DNA from: Sanderia malayensis | Taxonomy: Eukaryota > Cnidaria > Scyphozoa > Semaeostomeae > Pelagiidae | DNA length: 64,000 nt | Reading direction: 5' to 3' | NCBI GenBank assembly: GCA_013076295.1 | Contig: RQOL01000729.1 | Location: 5,208,001 to 5,272,000, forward strand | Shown here: positions 11,384 to 22,060 of the stretch, piece after piece | How the letters are laid out: each line of letters opens with the position of its first letter | Numbering within the stretch: position 1 is the first letter of the stretch | The notes under the pieces: generated by a model | The model's database searches: none | What the model was told of the DNA's origin: nothing | Seen by the model: the letters and a program-made list of their open reading frames with translations, nothing else | Position numbers and translations under genes: made by a program

Positions 11384-12580
11384 ATGAAGCTAAGCAAAGA
11401 CACGGAACAAATGATTCAAGATTCAATTTCAAGAGCAATCGCCTCACAGATGAAACTCCATAGTGATGCCATAGAGAAAAAGCTATCTAACAGCCTGGAC
11501 ATTTTTACATCTCGTCTGGATAAAATCAGTGAGAGAATAGACAAAATGGATAAAACGCAAGGGATCTTTCACTCGAAACTTAATTCGCATGATGGATACA
11601 TCGACAACATAAGGAAAGAAAATGCAGAGATCAAAAAAGCGCACGAGGAGTTGCTAAAGAAAGTGAACGAGGGGAAAAAGAAGGTGAAAGTCGCACAAGC
11701 CAAAGTTGATGATTTAGAGCAATACGGCAGGAAGGCCATGCTAGAAATAAATGGATTTCCAAGATTAGCTGTTGAAGATCCCTGTAAAATAACACTGGAT
11801 CTCGCCAAGAAGCTGGACGTCTTGCTCACCAAAGAGAACATCGAAGCATGCCACCGGATTTTGATGAACGAAAAGGCTGGGATTATTGTTGAATTCGCCT
11901 CAAGGAAGAAGAGAGACGAACTTCTGAATGTACGGAGAAAGCTGTTGATGTAGTCTTCTCAACAGTGTAAACACAATATTACTACGCCACAACTTAGTAA
12001 ATCCATCAAATAAAGACTTATTATGTATCATCTTATACGGCCATGAACAATTAACATTTGATACGAACGCTAAACTTCTAAAGGCAACTTTAGCATTTAT
12101 TCATGTTACCAAACTTTTTGAATAAAATATAAAAAATCTCCTCTCTCTTGTATCTCTTGTTTTTCCTGTATCTTCCTTAAGTCCATTTATCTGTATTTCT
12201 GTACTAATGTAGTTTGTTGAAATTGTTTAATTGTAGGTTGTTTCTTAATGTAATGGCCTTGGGGTTGTCAAATGTTTTGCTCCCCTTGGTATCGTCCTTG
12301 TAATAAATTGTACTTGTTTGTAACTGAATGTAAAAAAAAAAAAAAGCTGATGAATGTTTCCATGAAGGACTTTGGCTACCAAAATGACGGTAAAATTTTT
12401 ATTAATGAAAGTTTAACCAGTAAACGTAAGGCTCTTATAAGAGATCTTAAATCTAAGAAGGATGAGTATGCCTTTAAGTATGTTTGGTCGAAGAAGGGCA
12501 CTATTTTCATTCGCCGCGATGAAAATAGTCGCGCAATTCGAATCAATACATTAGCTGATTTAAACAAATTGAATGAGTAA
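11384..12580 (+). pseudogene. LINE ORF1 (coiled-coil / RRM nucleic-acid chaperone type)
   Basis: The N-terminal half (11384-11953) is a long heptad-rich coiled coil followed by DLEQYGRKAMLEINGFP, the RRM signature of L1/CR1 ORF1 proteins, and ACHRILMNEKAG. The C-terminal half resumes at about 12343 and contains KIFINESLTSKRKAL, KYVWSKKGTIFIRR and SRAIRI, again typical of the family. Between them lies a 398-bp poly(A)-tailed insertion. The ORF1 stop (TAA, 12578-12580) overlaps the ORF2 start (ATGAGTAA). Confidence 0.8.
11945..12342 (+). mobile_element. 5'-truncated poly(A) retroinsertion in LINE ORF1
   Basis: This 398-bp block ends in an A-run of about 14 and is flanked by the 7-bp duplication AAAGCTG (11938-11944 and 12343-12349). 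The sequence before the tail (GTAATAAATTGTACTTG) looks like a LINE 3' UTR with a polyadenylation signal AATAAA. It encodes nothing. This is a target-primed insertion of another, poly(A)-type LINE or a processed transcript. Confidence 0.7.
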
Positions 12581-13661
12581 CTTAAATACGCAATGCCCGA
12601 AATGTTCAGTGATTGTTGGGGATCATGATCAATCAATCTGTTGTGACCTATGGAATTCCTGGTTTCATTTGAAATGCTTCCTTTTAAGAAAAAAAGATTT
12701 CGAACGTTTTTTGATAGATGAAAATCTAACATGGTATTGTGCCTTTTGTTTAAAAACTTCCCTCCCTTTTCAATCTATGACAGACAACAGTTTTCTAAAT
12801 TTTCATTGTATTTCACAAGAATCTGAAGATTTTTTAAATCGACTTACGTCACCCGCCTTGGGGTTTTCACGGAATTGCTCAGTTTGTAACAAAAATGTTC
12901 GTAATGTTAAAAATTCAATACTGTTCCAACATTATCAGAGTCTTACTCATTGCAAAACACTTAAATATTGGTGCTGTGATTATTGCATTGAAAGAATATT
13001 TCCGTTCACAAACATAAAAGACGACGAACTGCTAAGTTTAGCTTATAATTCGAATATCACATGTCCTTGCCAAAAAGCTTGCGTAGATATCGATAATTAT
13101 GATGACCTTGAGACTCTGGACCTTTGAAAATTGTGTTTGTCTGAACATGACCCTTTGTTTGAAAATGACCTTGACAGACATGCAGCTTTCCATGATAATT
13201 TTGATTAGTACACAAACCATGAGTTCCATAAACTTGTTCAGAATTCCTGCATACCAAAAGGCGACGATAAACTAAGTTTGATTGATACCAATATAGCATC
13301 TTTATTAGGCAATCTCGATAACATAGAGAATCTGATAGTTGACCTCCACACTGATTTCGATTTTATAGCTCTAAGCAAAACATGGCATGTAAAATTTAAC
13401 GATGCCAGATTCATCAATATGTGTATCCCAGGTTTTCATCCCTACAACGGTATTCAAGGCAGTAGTAAAAACGGGGGTTGTGGCTTTTGCATTAAAGAAA
13501 ATCTCAATTACGATGTAAGAATTGATTTGAATAAGTCATTCAAATCTGATACTTGCGAATACGAGGCCTTGTGGGTGGAAATAGAGAAGCATAAAGACGT
13601 TAACTTGATACTGGGTGTAGTCTATAATCACCCTCGCAGAGATCCAACACAGTTCATAGAG
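12573..13661 (+). pseudogene. LINE ORF2, N-terminal part: PHD finger and start of APE endonuclease
   Basis: The ATG overlaps the ORF1 stop. Residues about 7-55 form a C4HC3 PHD-like finger (CPKCSVIV, ICCDLW, WFHLKC, WYCAFC), with further Cys pairs (CSVCNKN, WCCDYC, CPCQK). The APE endonuclease follows (DFIALSKTWHV, NGGCGFCIKEN, NLILGVVYNHP). Two in-frame stops, near 13125 and 13206, break it. The frame meets the IS3EU target duplication ATAGAG at 13656-13661, and the protein resumes in the same frame after 19217. Confidence 0.8.
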
Positions 13662-14016
13662 TATGGTTGGCCGAATGGTGCAAAATTCAAGAAAATAAAA
13701 TTGCACCACAATTCAATAGCTATTTTCAACGTCAAGAATTAAGTTTAAGACCAAGGGTAGAATTTTCAAAAAAATCAACGAATGACACCACAATCAAGAT
13801 AAAACACTCTCAACTTCAACAAGGAAACACTTCAACTTCAACGTTACATTTCGACTTCAAGGGAACAATTCACATTCAAGGGTACAATTCAACTTCAAGG
13901 GTACAATTCAACTTCAAGGGCACAATTCAATGTCAACAAACATTTTTCAGTGTCAACAAACCTTTTCATTGTCAACAAATCCCATGATGCCATGTTCCTT
14001 TTTTTTGGCGCCAAAA
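13662..14016. repeat. Left terminal inverted repeat of IS3EU-1
   Basis: This pairs with 18862-19211. It is built mostly of short direct repeats (AACTTCAAGGG-, ACAATTC-, TGTCAACAAA-type units). The inner end contains the palindrome TTTTGGCGCCAAAA at 14003-14016, a consensus-like E2F site. Confidence 0.85.
14003..14016. promoter_or_regulatory. E2F-like palindrome upstream of the HECT gene
   Basis: TTTTGGCGCCAAAA lies 41 bp before the first in-frame ATG. It matches the E2F consensus TTTSSCGC in both directions. A comparable half site stands before each of the two IS3EU transposase genes in the window. Confidence 0.5.
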
Positions 14017-14056
14017 GTTGCCACGCCTCAAGTTAACAGTTAACTCTGATGCTGCG

Positions 14057-16600
14057 ATGATGGCCGACCGAAGAAGTTTGGAGGAATGCGTGCGACAGTG
14101 TGTCAGAGAGGAGTTAAGAAGGTCGTCTTCGGCTCAAGGGCAGCAAAGCAATTTGATACAGAGGACAAGGCAGCTCATCGCCTCATCTGCCACAGCTGTG
14201 TCGAGGAATTTGGCGGAACAGCATTCAACAAATCCGCCTAGGCCAAGCTCGAGTGTAGGCCTAAATGTTATGCCGATCACAAGCAGCAACCTGCAAACTG
14301 CAACATCGCCAGGACTGAAGAGAACGAACGTCAGTCTCCCTGGGCATAATTTTCGCTTCAAGAAAAGGGGAAAGGCAGCTTCCAAAGCACAAGTTATACC
14401 CAAGAGTGTCTATCTTCTCGACGAGACTGAGCAGCCTCAAGATCAAGATTACACTGTAGTTGACGAGATGGTTGTGTTGAAAGGACAGTTTGACTTATCA
14501 TCTGATTTTACTGAAGATGATATTCGAGCTGAATTGGCTTCCTTGTTCAGTACAAAGCTGCCCCAGATTAACCAACGGGACTTTGATTTTGTAAAAAGAG
14601 AAAGAAATACTATTTCATTGCCTGTAGTAAAGGATGACCATAAATGGGATTTTAAACATATCAAACATCTTTGTGGAAATGGAAGATTATATGTCAGGCT
14701 GAATGTCCCAAAACATACACTGGTTAGCCTCAGTGATGATGAGGAGATGGAAAGAGCCCACCATGAAGATGTGCAGCCATCAAATGTAAGAGCAGCAAAA
14801 CCAGGAGCAAGTGCAGAAGAACCCAAACCAGGAACAAGTACAGAAGAGCCCCAGCCAGGAACAAGTATGACTGCATCTGGATCCACATGTGTTGAAGAGT
14901 CTTCATTTTTCCAAGATGGCTTACAATCACTGTCCACCATTTTTCCCAACACAAGAACAGAACTGTTACGAGAATCTTTGATTGTTCATCAAGATCTAGA
15001 GGCAGCTGCCAATTTTTTAAGTGAGCCTAGGAGCTCTGTGAGACATGATAGTTTTGTAGGGAAAGATGATGAGGATGCATGCCAGATTTTGCAGAGGCTG
15101 AAGAAAACCATGAAACCATACATATGTGCAGAGAAAGTAAAGCTGGACAAAGAAGACCTACTCATGGATTTATTTTCCATCTACAAGAGTCCAGATTTTG
15201 ACCCATGCCTTCAAATAAAGTTGCAAATAAGGGGAGAGCCAGCTGTTGACACTGGAGGTGTATTACGCCAATCATTCTCTGACGTCTTTGCACAAATTGC
15301 AGAAGGGGAAGGATACCTTAGATTGTTTCGTGGCCAAAATGCAAGACTCACACCAGTTTATAGCAGTGAACATGTACTGACAGGCATTTTTGAAGTTCTT
15401 GGAAAGATGATTGCTCACAGTTTAGTGCAGGGTGGGCCAGGTTTTCCTTACCTTGCCCCTGGAATATTTTGGTACATCGCTACTGGTGACCTCAGTCAAG
15501 CCGTTGGAAGATCCTCATTTATTGATGTCGGGGATATTGAGCTGGCTGCATTTCTTGAAAGGGTATGTGAAGCTTGTTGCAAGCTAAACTTTTTCTTTTA
15601 AAAGGACCCCTTAAGAGAATCAGGAACCATAATAGTAGTATCCCTGTATCGATACCCTGTATCAGAATCTCATTCTGAATCTGAATTTAGGTATCTTAAT
15701 AATCGTTACTCTTTTCTTTTGATGATGTATGCAAATATGAAAAATTCATGGACTTCACATTAGTATTGTACATTGTTGGTTGTATCTATTCGCATAATAG
15801 TAGTCATCTTAGTAAGGAACCATCATAGTAACTATTTTTTACCTTGTTTTCAGATCAAGGATGGTGGTACCAATGATCTTGTCGAGATTTCTGAAGATGA
15901 GAGCTTCTTGAGATTCATGCAGGAGTGTGGACAAACAAGAAAACTAAATGTATGTGCCACAGCTGTTGCATAATTTTTAGAAACATTAAATCCTACCCTT
16001 TAAACAAGAATTTTTTGAGAGTGTAAAAAGAAAACAGGTTTTAATCGGCACAAAGCCTGTATTTTAATAGAAATTCACCACCTAAATAATATTTTCTTTC
16101 AGGAAAAGAATAAAGAAGAAGTTGTTCAGTGCCTTGTCCTGCATGACACAATTATAAAGCATAAAGCAATTCTCGACCAATTCAGAAATGGATTAAAGAT
16201 CCTTGGTTTTCTCAAGGAAGTAAAAGCTGCTCCAAGTAAATTTGTGCATTTTTTCATACACCAAGATGATGCTGTGTCTGCAAATTATGTGAAACAGTTA
16301 CTAAAGCTTGAATTTTCTGAAGACCGCCAAATACGTCAAGTGCAGGGATGGCTATTTTTATTTATTGAGAATGCTTCTGAACAAACATTGGCCAATTTTT
16401 TATGCTATGTAACAGGTTCAAGCTCTTGCACCTCTGTTTTTGTGCCTGGTTCTATATCAGTTCACATTGGAAATGTGGATGCTATATATGCTTCCACATG
16501 CACACTTGATTTGAAGATTCCTGTCAGCTTTGATGACTACTTGCACTTTGAAAGCAGCATGATGGCAGTGATGAAAGGCAAAGCGTACAATACAGCATAA
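14057..16600 (+). CDS. HECT-domain E3 ubiquitin ligase-like protein carried by IS3EU-1
   Basis: A three-exon gene whose phases all agree: 14057-15562 (donor GTATGT), 15854-15949 (acceptor TTTTCAG, donor GTATGT) and 16103-16600 (acceptor CTTTCAG). It has 699 codons and no stop or shift. I chose the tandem ATG at 14057/14060 because the upstream in-frame TTG lies in the inverted repeat. Residues 1-365 are Ser/Pro/Gln-rich with acidic stretches and a PGTSTEEPQPGTS-type repeat. The HECT N-lobe spans residues about 370-560 (GEPAVDTGGVLRQSF, MIAHSLVQGGPGFPYL). The C-lobe ends with FLCYVTGSSS and the catalytic Cys in YASTCTLDLKIPVSFD. HECT enzymes form a thioester with ubiquitin on this Cys. A role in controlling host factors or transposition is inference. 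It resembles the G2/M-phase-specific E3-like group. Confidence 0.85.
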
Positions 16601-17344
16601 CATTTCTTGAGCTTACTTTATTTCATGCTTACATTTATAATCTTTTGTTTCAAGGTTCTTAAGATATTTCGAAATTTCTGAGTAACAAAATTTCTGAGTA
16701 ACAGAAATTTCTAACTTATTAAGCAAAATTAGGGGTGGAACCTAAAGGAAGATCAATCATTTAATTTTTATCAATTTTGAGGACTGATAATGCAAGCTTT
16801 TTAAGGAAATATACAAAAATAAAGAAATCATAGATTTTGGATTGTTAAAATTGAGGCATGAGTAATGAAGGACATACTAGATTTGAGGTGATTTTTAGAG
16901 GAGTTTTTAAAAGTTATTCCATGATTAACTCAAACCCGTAATTGCGCATAATAAGGTGGTTTGGAACTTACGTGGCTGAAATTTTATATCTTTGTAGAGC
17001 AAGCTTTTTAGTTCAGTTACTTGTTGCTTAGAAAATGTGTTTTGTTATTTAGATTACAGTTCAGTTTGCTGTCAACGACATGTGATTTGGCAAAATGCAT
17101 CGACGAATGTTTATCTCATTCCAAACTTACCTTAAAGGCAGAAATTTTCGCGTGTCTTTAATTTCGCGGTTCGAAATATTGGAATTTTGCGCGGTTCTCA
17201 TTTTTGAAAATATTCAATATTGAAATTGATAAAAAGGCATAAAAATGACAATTTCGCAGTTTTTATTTTCGCGATTTTCAAAAACAGAGTTTTTGGAAAT
17301 TTGTAATCGCGAAAATTTCTGCCTTTAAGGTATCCTGTTTATCG
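16601..17344. other. Intergenic region between the convergent IS3EU-1 genes
   Basis: AT-rich, with no gene. It holds a 201-bp MITE at 17130-17330 and otherwise only the two presumed 3' ends. Confidence 0.5.
17130..17330. mobile_element. MITE with TA target duplication
   Basis: The ends CCTTAAAGGCAGAAATTTTC and its reverse complement (GAAAATTTCTGCCTTTAAGG) bound a 201-bp AT-rich block flanked by TA (17128-17129, 17331-17332). No ORF is present. This is typical of a Tc1/mariner-type non-autonomous element, and it is the innermost layer of the nested stack. Confidence 0.75.
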
Positions 17345-18829
17345 TTAGTGAGCTAGGGATGATTCTACAATATTTAAAGCTCTCAAATAAATATCAATTC
17401 CGAAACTGTCTGAGTTTTCACATGGGTCAATCTCAGTTCTTAACTGTTCCAAGATATGATCTGGGAGGTTGGGGTCAGCATCCAGTACTTCAACCGATGA
17501 AAGTCCGTCATCATTTGGCGCGGGTGCGCGTGGATCATATCCATACCACTCTACTTCACCTGAGGACGACTGAACAATGTCAGAAACACCAACATTTTCA
17601 TGATTTCGAATGTCCAAGACTCCATTCACCCAAATTCGGTGGGGCGACCAGTTGCGAGCTGTGCGCATGGGATGATTGTTCCAAGATGCAACAAAACTGT
17701 TCAGAGCTATGTTTATTCTCGGACGGAAGACAAAATGGAGAATGAATTTGTGAATCTCATCACCTATGTTCAAGACCCCAGACTCTTCCATTGATTGGAA
17801 AGTATAGTAAAAAAGGTGGCACACCATGCAAAAAACATCACGCCACAAGCGCTCAATGCGCTGGTTGTGCACTGAGGATCCAGCTAAATAGCTTCCCCTG
17901 TTTTCTCCTCTAAACTCCTCCATCATTGCCCAGATGCCAACGTTCTCTCCCCCTTTATCAGTTCTAACTCGGGATGGCCATCCAAAATTTCGAGTGGCTT
18001 CCAAAAACAATTCGGTGACAGTATCACTTTTATTGTTAGTTGAGCATTCAAGGTAAACAATGAATCTGGAAAAGCCATCTATTGCTCCATGAATAACGAA
18101 TCCCCATGTGACTAGGCTATGATGACCATCTGCATGCCATAGACTATTCGGACCTGGAACCGAATATCGCCGCCGAAAAACAACAACAGACCACCTCAAC
18201 CTGGAACTACTTGGATCCACACGAACAATACTTGCTCTGACCCTCCGGCGTTGTACCCTCAAGCCAAGTGATTTCAAATGCCCACTGATGATTGAATAGC
18301 CAACCAGTGTGCCATGTCGCTGCATAAACTGACTAACCTTTGCATCTAGCTCTTCATCTGATATATGGGAGTAACCGGTAACGTCTTGCAAACCAAATTC
18401 GACTACTCTTCTTCTGATTGTCCAACGAGAAACAAGCAACATCTCGGCTATTTGCGACCATGTGAATCCTATAGATCTCAACTGCAAAAGGACCTCTTCG
18501 CTTATCTCAAATTTTGGCCTACCAGCATGTACACTTTGAACCAATGGAGGTACATCAAGCGAATAAATTGCAACATTGGAGCAACGATCAGAAGACGCAT
18601 TTCTCCAGCCGGCTATGAGCAACCGAAAATTTCTCAAAATTGTCGCGAGGACTTGCCCAGATTCACTTTCTCCTGGCACAAGTGAGATCACGTGCTGCAA
18701 AACACTAACTGCATGCTCTAAGTGCAGACCTGCTACTTCTCTTTGCTGCTCAGTGGTAGCATTCTCTGCCTCATCAAGCGCTTGTATGAGTGATTGAAAG
18801 AAATTCCCCCAATCTTGCTCCGCCATCAT
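17345..18829 (-). CDS. IS3EU transposase (retroviral-integrase-like DDE)
   Basis: A single uninterrupted ORF of 495 codons starting at the double ATG 18829/18826 (MMAEQDWGN). A longer frame begins at a TTG inside the inverted repeat and is less likely. The N-terminal helical region is followed by a resolvase-like helix-turn-helix (FTWSQIAEMLLVSRWTIRRR, about residues 145-165). The integrase core has the DDE triad in WHADGHHSL, VRTDKGGENV and HNQRIERLW. IHGAIDGFSRFIVYLE lies between the first two acids, as in IS3/rve enzymes. It converges on the HECT gene. The TTTTGGCGC half site lies 33 bp upstream. It appears intact and is probably the enzyme that moved this element. Confidence 0.9.
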   Translation of the reverse strand: MMAEQDWGNFFQSLIQALDEAENATTEQQREVAGLHLEHAVSVLQHVISLVPGESESGQVLATILRNFRLLIAGWRNASSDRCSNVAIYSLDVPPLVQSVHAGRPKFEISEEVLLQLRSIGFTWSQIAEMLLVSRWTIRRRVVEFGLQDVTGYSHISDEELDAKVSQFMQRHGTLVGYSIISGHLKSLGLRVQRRRVRASIVRVDPSSSRLRWSVVVFRRRYSVPGPNSLWHADGHHSLVTWGFVIHGAIDGFSRFIVYLECSTNNKSDTVTELFLEATRNFGWPSRVRTDKGGENVGIWAMMEEFRGENRGSYLAGSSVHNQRIERLWRDVFCMVCHLFYYTFQSMEESGVLNIGDEIHKFILHFVFRPRINIALNSFVASWNNHPMRTARNWSPHRIWVNGVLDIRNHENVGVSDIVQSSSGEVEWYGYDPRAPAPNDDGLSSVEVLDADPNLPDHILEQLRTEIDPCENSDSFGIDIYLRALNIVESSLAH

Positions 18830-18861
18830 TAAAGCTAGTGTCCATTTTAACCTAAATTGTA

Positions 18862-19211
18862 GCGCCAAAAACAAGGAACATGGCATCATGGGATTTGTTG
18901 ACAATGTAAAACGTTTGTTGACACTGAAAAATGTTTGTTGACATTGAATTGTGCCCTTGAAGTTGAATTGTACCCTTGAAGTTGAATTGTACCCTTGAAT
19001 GTGAATTGTTCCCTTGAAGTCGAAACGTAACCTTGAAGTTGAAGTGTTTCCTTGTTGAAGTTGAGAGTGTTTTATCTTGATTGTGGTGTCATTCGTTGAT
19101 TTTATTGAAAATTCTACCTTGGTCTTAAACTTAATTCTTGACGTTGAAAATAGCTATTGAATTGTGGTGCAATTTTATTTTCTTGAATTTTGCACCATTC
19201 GGCCTGCCATA
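18862..19211. repeat. Right terminal inverted repeat of IS3EU-1
   Basis: Inverted copy of 13662-14016 with a few differences, ending GCCTGCCATA just before the duplication ATAGAG. The inner edge carries GCGCCAAAA (18862-18870), an E2F-like half site upstream of the transposase ATG. Confidence 0.85.
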
Positions 19212-19217
19212 ATAGAG

Positions 19218-21699
19218 TTCCTTTCTATTTCTCTAAGAAAATTCACGAAAGAAAATAAAAAAATAATATTTTGTGGTGATTTCAACCTTGATTTGTTAAC
19301 ATTTGAAAATAAACCAATTTTTGAAGAATTTTTAAATACGGTGTTTGCCAATTTTTTGCAGCCTTTGATTTTGAAACCAACTACAATAATCGAAAATCAA
19401 AATCCTTCGCTTATAGACAACATTTTTATAAATTCGGTTGATAACAATGCATGGAGTGGAAATTTAATTGCAAAAATTTCCGATCACATGCCTAATTTTC
19501 TTATCCTTGACCAAAAGCTTAGTAAAAGTAAACAAAAACCAGAATTTAAGAGGGATTATAAGAACTTCAGCGAAAATGAGTATGTTTCTGCTATGAAATC
19601 AAAAGATCTCTTACCAATGCTGGATGTAAATTTAGATAGGAAATTCGAACATTTCCAAAATAGTATACTGAATACAATTAACAAATACGCTCCTTTTAAA
19701 AAGGTAAGTAAGCGGCAAGCTAACCTTAGAAGAAAACCCTGGATCACAACTGGCATTTTAAAATCTATTTCAATCAAAAATAAACTTTATAAGAAATTTC
19801 TAAAATCCAAGGATAATTTTTGGTATCAGCGTTACAAATATTACAGAGATATGTTGAATCATCTGCTGAGGAAAAGCAAACAAATCAATTTTAAAGAGTA
19901 TTTTCAAAATTGTAAGAAGAACTCCAAGAAAATTTGGATGGGTATTAATGATTTATTAAGAAATTCAACTAAGAAAAAAACAAGTGATATTTCATTAAAA
20001 ATTGGCAACACTATAGTGAATAACCAAAAAACAGTTGCCAATCAATTTAACAAATTCTTTACCGGAGTAGCACAAAACTTAGTTAATAAATTAGGTAATA
20101 CATCAAAGAGATTCACAGATTATTTACCCATTTGACAACCCAATAGCTTGTTTATCAATCCTGTTTCAGAGTTTGAAGTTAGTGATCATATTAGTAGTTT
20201 AGATGCCAAAAAATCAGTGGATGCATATGATATCCCAATTAAGATGGTTAAGGCTATTAAAGACGATATAGTAGGACCATTGACGGTACTTGTAAACAAG
20301 TCTCTCTCTACAGGTCACTGCCCTAAGATATTAAAGTATGCCAAAGTCATACCGATCTTCAAGGCTTAGTCACCATTAGAGGTAAAAAACTATTGCCCTA
20401 TATCCCTTCTACCAATTTTTAACAAGATGATTGAAAAACTTATGTACACCAGGTTAAACAACTTCCTTGAAAAAAACAAGGTAATTTGTATACATCAATT
20501 TGGTTTCCAAAAGAACAAGTCCACTACCCTTGCAATACTTGATGTTACTACAAAGTTGATTAATGCAATTGAACACCAGAAATTTTCCTGTTGTATTTTT
20601 CTCGCTTTTGCAAAAGCATTTGACACAGTCGACCATGAAATTCTTTTGCATAAATTGGAATATTATGGTATAAGAGGTGTTGCACTGGAGTGGTTTCGTT
20701 CTTACTTGACAGGTAGAAAACAAAGTGTCTTTGTAGGCAATGAGCTCTCAGAAAGTCTTCATATTTCCTATGGTGTACCTCAAGGTAGTGTCCTTGGTCC
20801 TTTACTATTTCTTTTATGCATAAATGATATACCTAATTCTTCCAAAAAGTTTGACTTTCACCTTTTTGCCGATGATACGAGTCTTTTTATGTCACATGAT
20901 AATATAAACATTTTAGAATCAAATATAAATACAAAATTGAATAACATTTCTGACTGGTTAATTGCTAATAAACTCTCTTTAAACACAAAAAATCAAATTA
21001 TTTAATATTTTCCCCCCAAAATGAAAGAGTAAACCAAGAAGTTGTAATCCATATTAACAATGAAAAATTAGAGAAAACACAGAGCGTGAAATATCTTGGT
21101 GTTTTAATAGATAATAACTTAAATTGGAAGACCCATGTTCAACAAACTAATTTGAAAATGTCAAAGGGTGTGGGAATAATAGCTCGATTGAAACACTTTG
21201 TCGGTAAAGATGTTCTTATTAACATTTACAATGCTTTTATTCAACCACACATTAATTATGGCATTATAAATTGGGGAGGAACATATAAAAGCATTTTAGA
21301 CCCTTTAAAAAAAGCATGAAACGTGCTGTACGTTTGATCACTTTCCAATCACAAAGAGCCCACAGTGAGCCTCTATTTAAAAAACTGAAATTGTTATGTT
21401 TTGAAGACAGCTATAAAAATGAATGTGTTAAATTTATGTTTGATATAAATAAGAATATTTTGGAAAAGCATTTTTGTGATTTGTTTCAATTGACGAGTAC
21501 TAAACACTCCATAAGTACCAGGCAAGCAACCTCAGGCTCTTTCTCTCAGCCTGCTATGAGAACAAATTCAATGCAAAACAGTGTAATTAACAATGGAGTT
21601 AAAATTTGGAATACCATTCCAAAAGATATAAAAATTTGCAAATCAAAATTTACTTTCAAAAAGTTTCTTAAATTATGGCTCCTTGAAAACAATACCTAG
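19218..21699 (+). pseudogene. LINE ORF2, remainder of endonuclease and reverse transcriptase
   Basis: The endonuclease resumes with CGDFNLDLLTFE and the catalytic ISDHMPNFL. The reverse transcriptase has ISLLPIFNKMIEK, AFAKAFDTVDHEIL, GVPQGSVLGPLLFLL and the active-site FADDTS (near 20868). In-frame stops lie at 20133 and 20367. Frameshifts lie near 21003 and 21316. The C-terminal KIWNTIPKDI region is typical of the CR1/L2/jockey group. The sequence motifs are well kept, so inactivation is probably recent. Confidence 0.85.
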
Positions 21700-22060
21700 A
21701 CAAAGCACTTTAGTTTTATCATACCATGCATGATTACTGATATTGATGCAAGCTATTGCTACAATGTAGTATCCTTGGCTTTTATTTTTAATTTCATTTT
21801 TAATTTTAATTTACTTTAATTCTTTTTTTTCTTTGCTGTTTAGTGTTACTGTTATTGTTACTGTTTGCAATATTCAATTCATGTAATTGAAATTTTTTAA
21901 TTGGCATGTAGTTTACCATAAGGGCACTTGGCACTTGGCTTGGCTTTTGTGTTCTTTCCAAGTGTCCAAAGCTTATCCTTGATTACATTATTATATTGTT
22001 GCTAAACCCTGTAATTAAAAGCTTGAATTTATACATGGAATTGAAAATTGAAATTGAAAA
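21700..22060 (+). other. LINE 3' UTR
   Basis: Non-coding, AT-rich sequence after the ORF2 stop. It ends in AATTGAAAATTGAAATTGAA-type repeats that mark the probable 3' terminus of a CR1-group element. Confidence 0.5.

Larger units (their letters stand above)
13662..19211. mobile_element. Complete IS3EU DNA transposon with HECT gene (IS3EU-1)
   Basis: A 5550-bp element is inserted in the LINE endonuclease and flanked by the exact 6-bp duplication ATAGAG (13656-13661, 19212-19217). Its inverted repeats are about 350 bp, start TATGGTTGGCC (left) and TATGGCAGGCC (right, reverse complement), and contain tandem units of the type CAACTTCAAGGGTACAATT. It carries two convergent genes: a HECT-domain gene (+) and an integrase-type transposase (-). 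Both are open through their whole length. A 6-bp duplication and an IS3-like DDE core match the IS3EU superfamily as I remember it. Excision-precise flanks, near-identical repeats and intact ORFs point to a young insertion. Confidence 0.88.
11384..22060 (+). mobile_element. CR1/jockey-group LINE interrupted by two insertions
   Basis: ORF1 (coiled coil plus RRM-like), then ORF2 (PHD finger, APE endonuclease, reverse transcriptase), then a 3' UTR ending in short TTGAAA-type repeats (about 22033-22060), as in CR1-group LINEs that lack poly(A). A poly(A) retroinsertion sits in ORF1 and a 5.55-kb IS3EU transposon in the endonuclease. All breaks in ORF2 before 21000 are in-frame stops, which suggests modest decay. 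The true 5' end is not defined. Confidence 0.85.

Noticed and set aside
11202..11387. Small ORF with a hydrophobic stretch before LINE ORF1
   Set aside because: It can be read as one membrane segment, but the region is LINE 5' UTR or flank and nothing else supports it.
14134..14954. Minus-strand ORFs opposite the first HECT exon
   Set aside because: The plus strand has a continuous 502-codon exon with a consistent family match.
17359..18797. Plus-strand ORFs opposite the IS3EU-1 transposase
   Set aside because: They are shadows of an intact minus-strand DDE enzyme.
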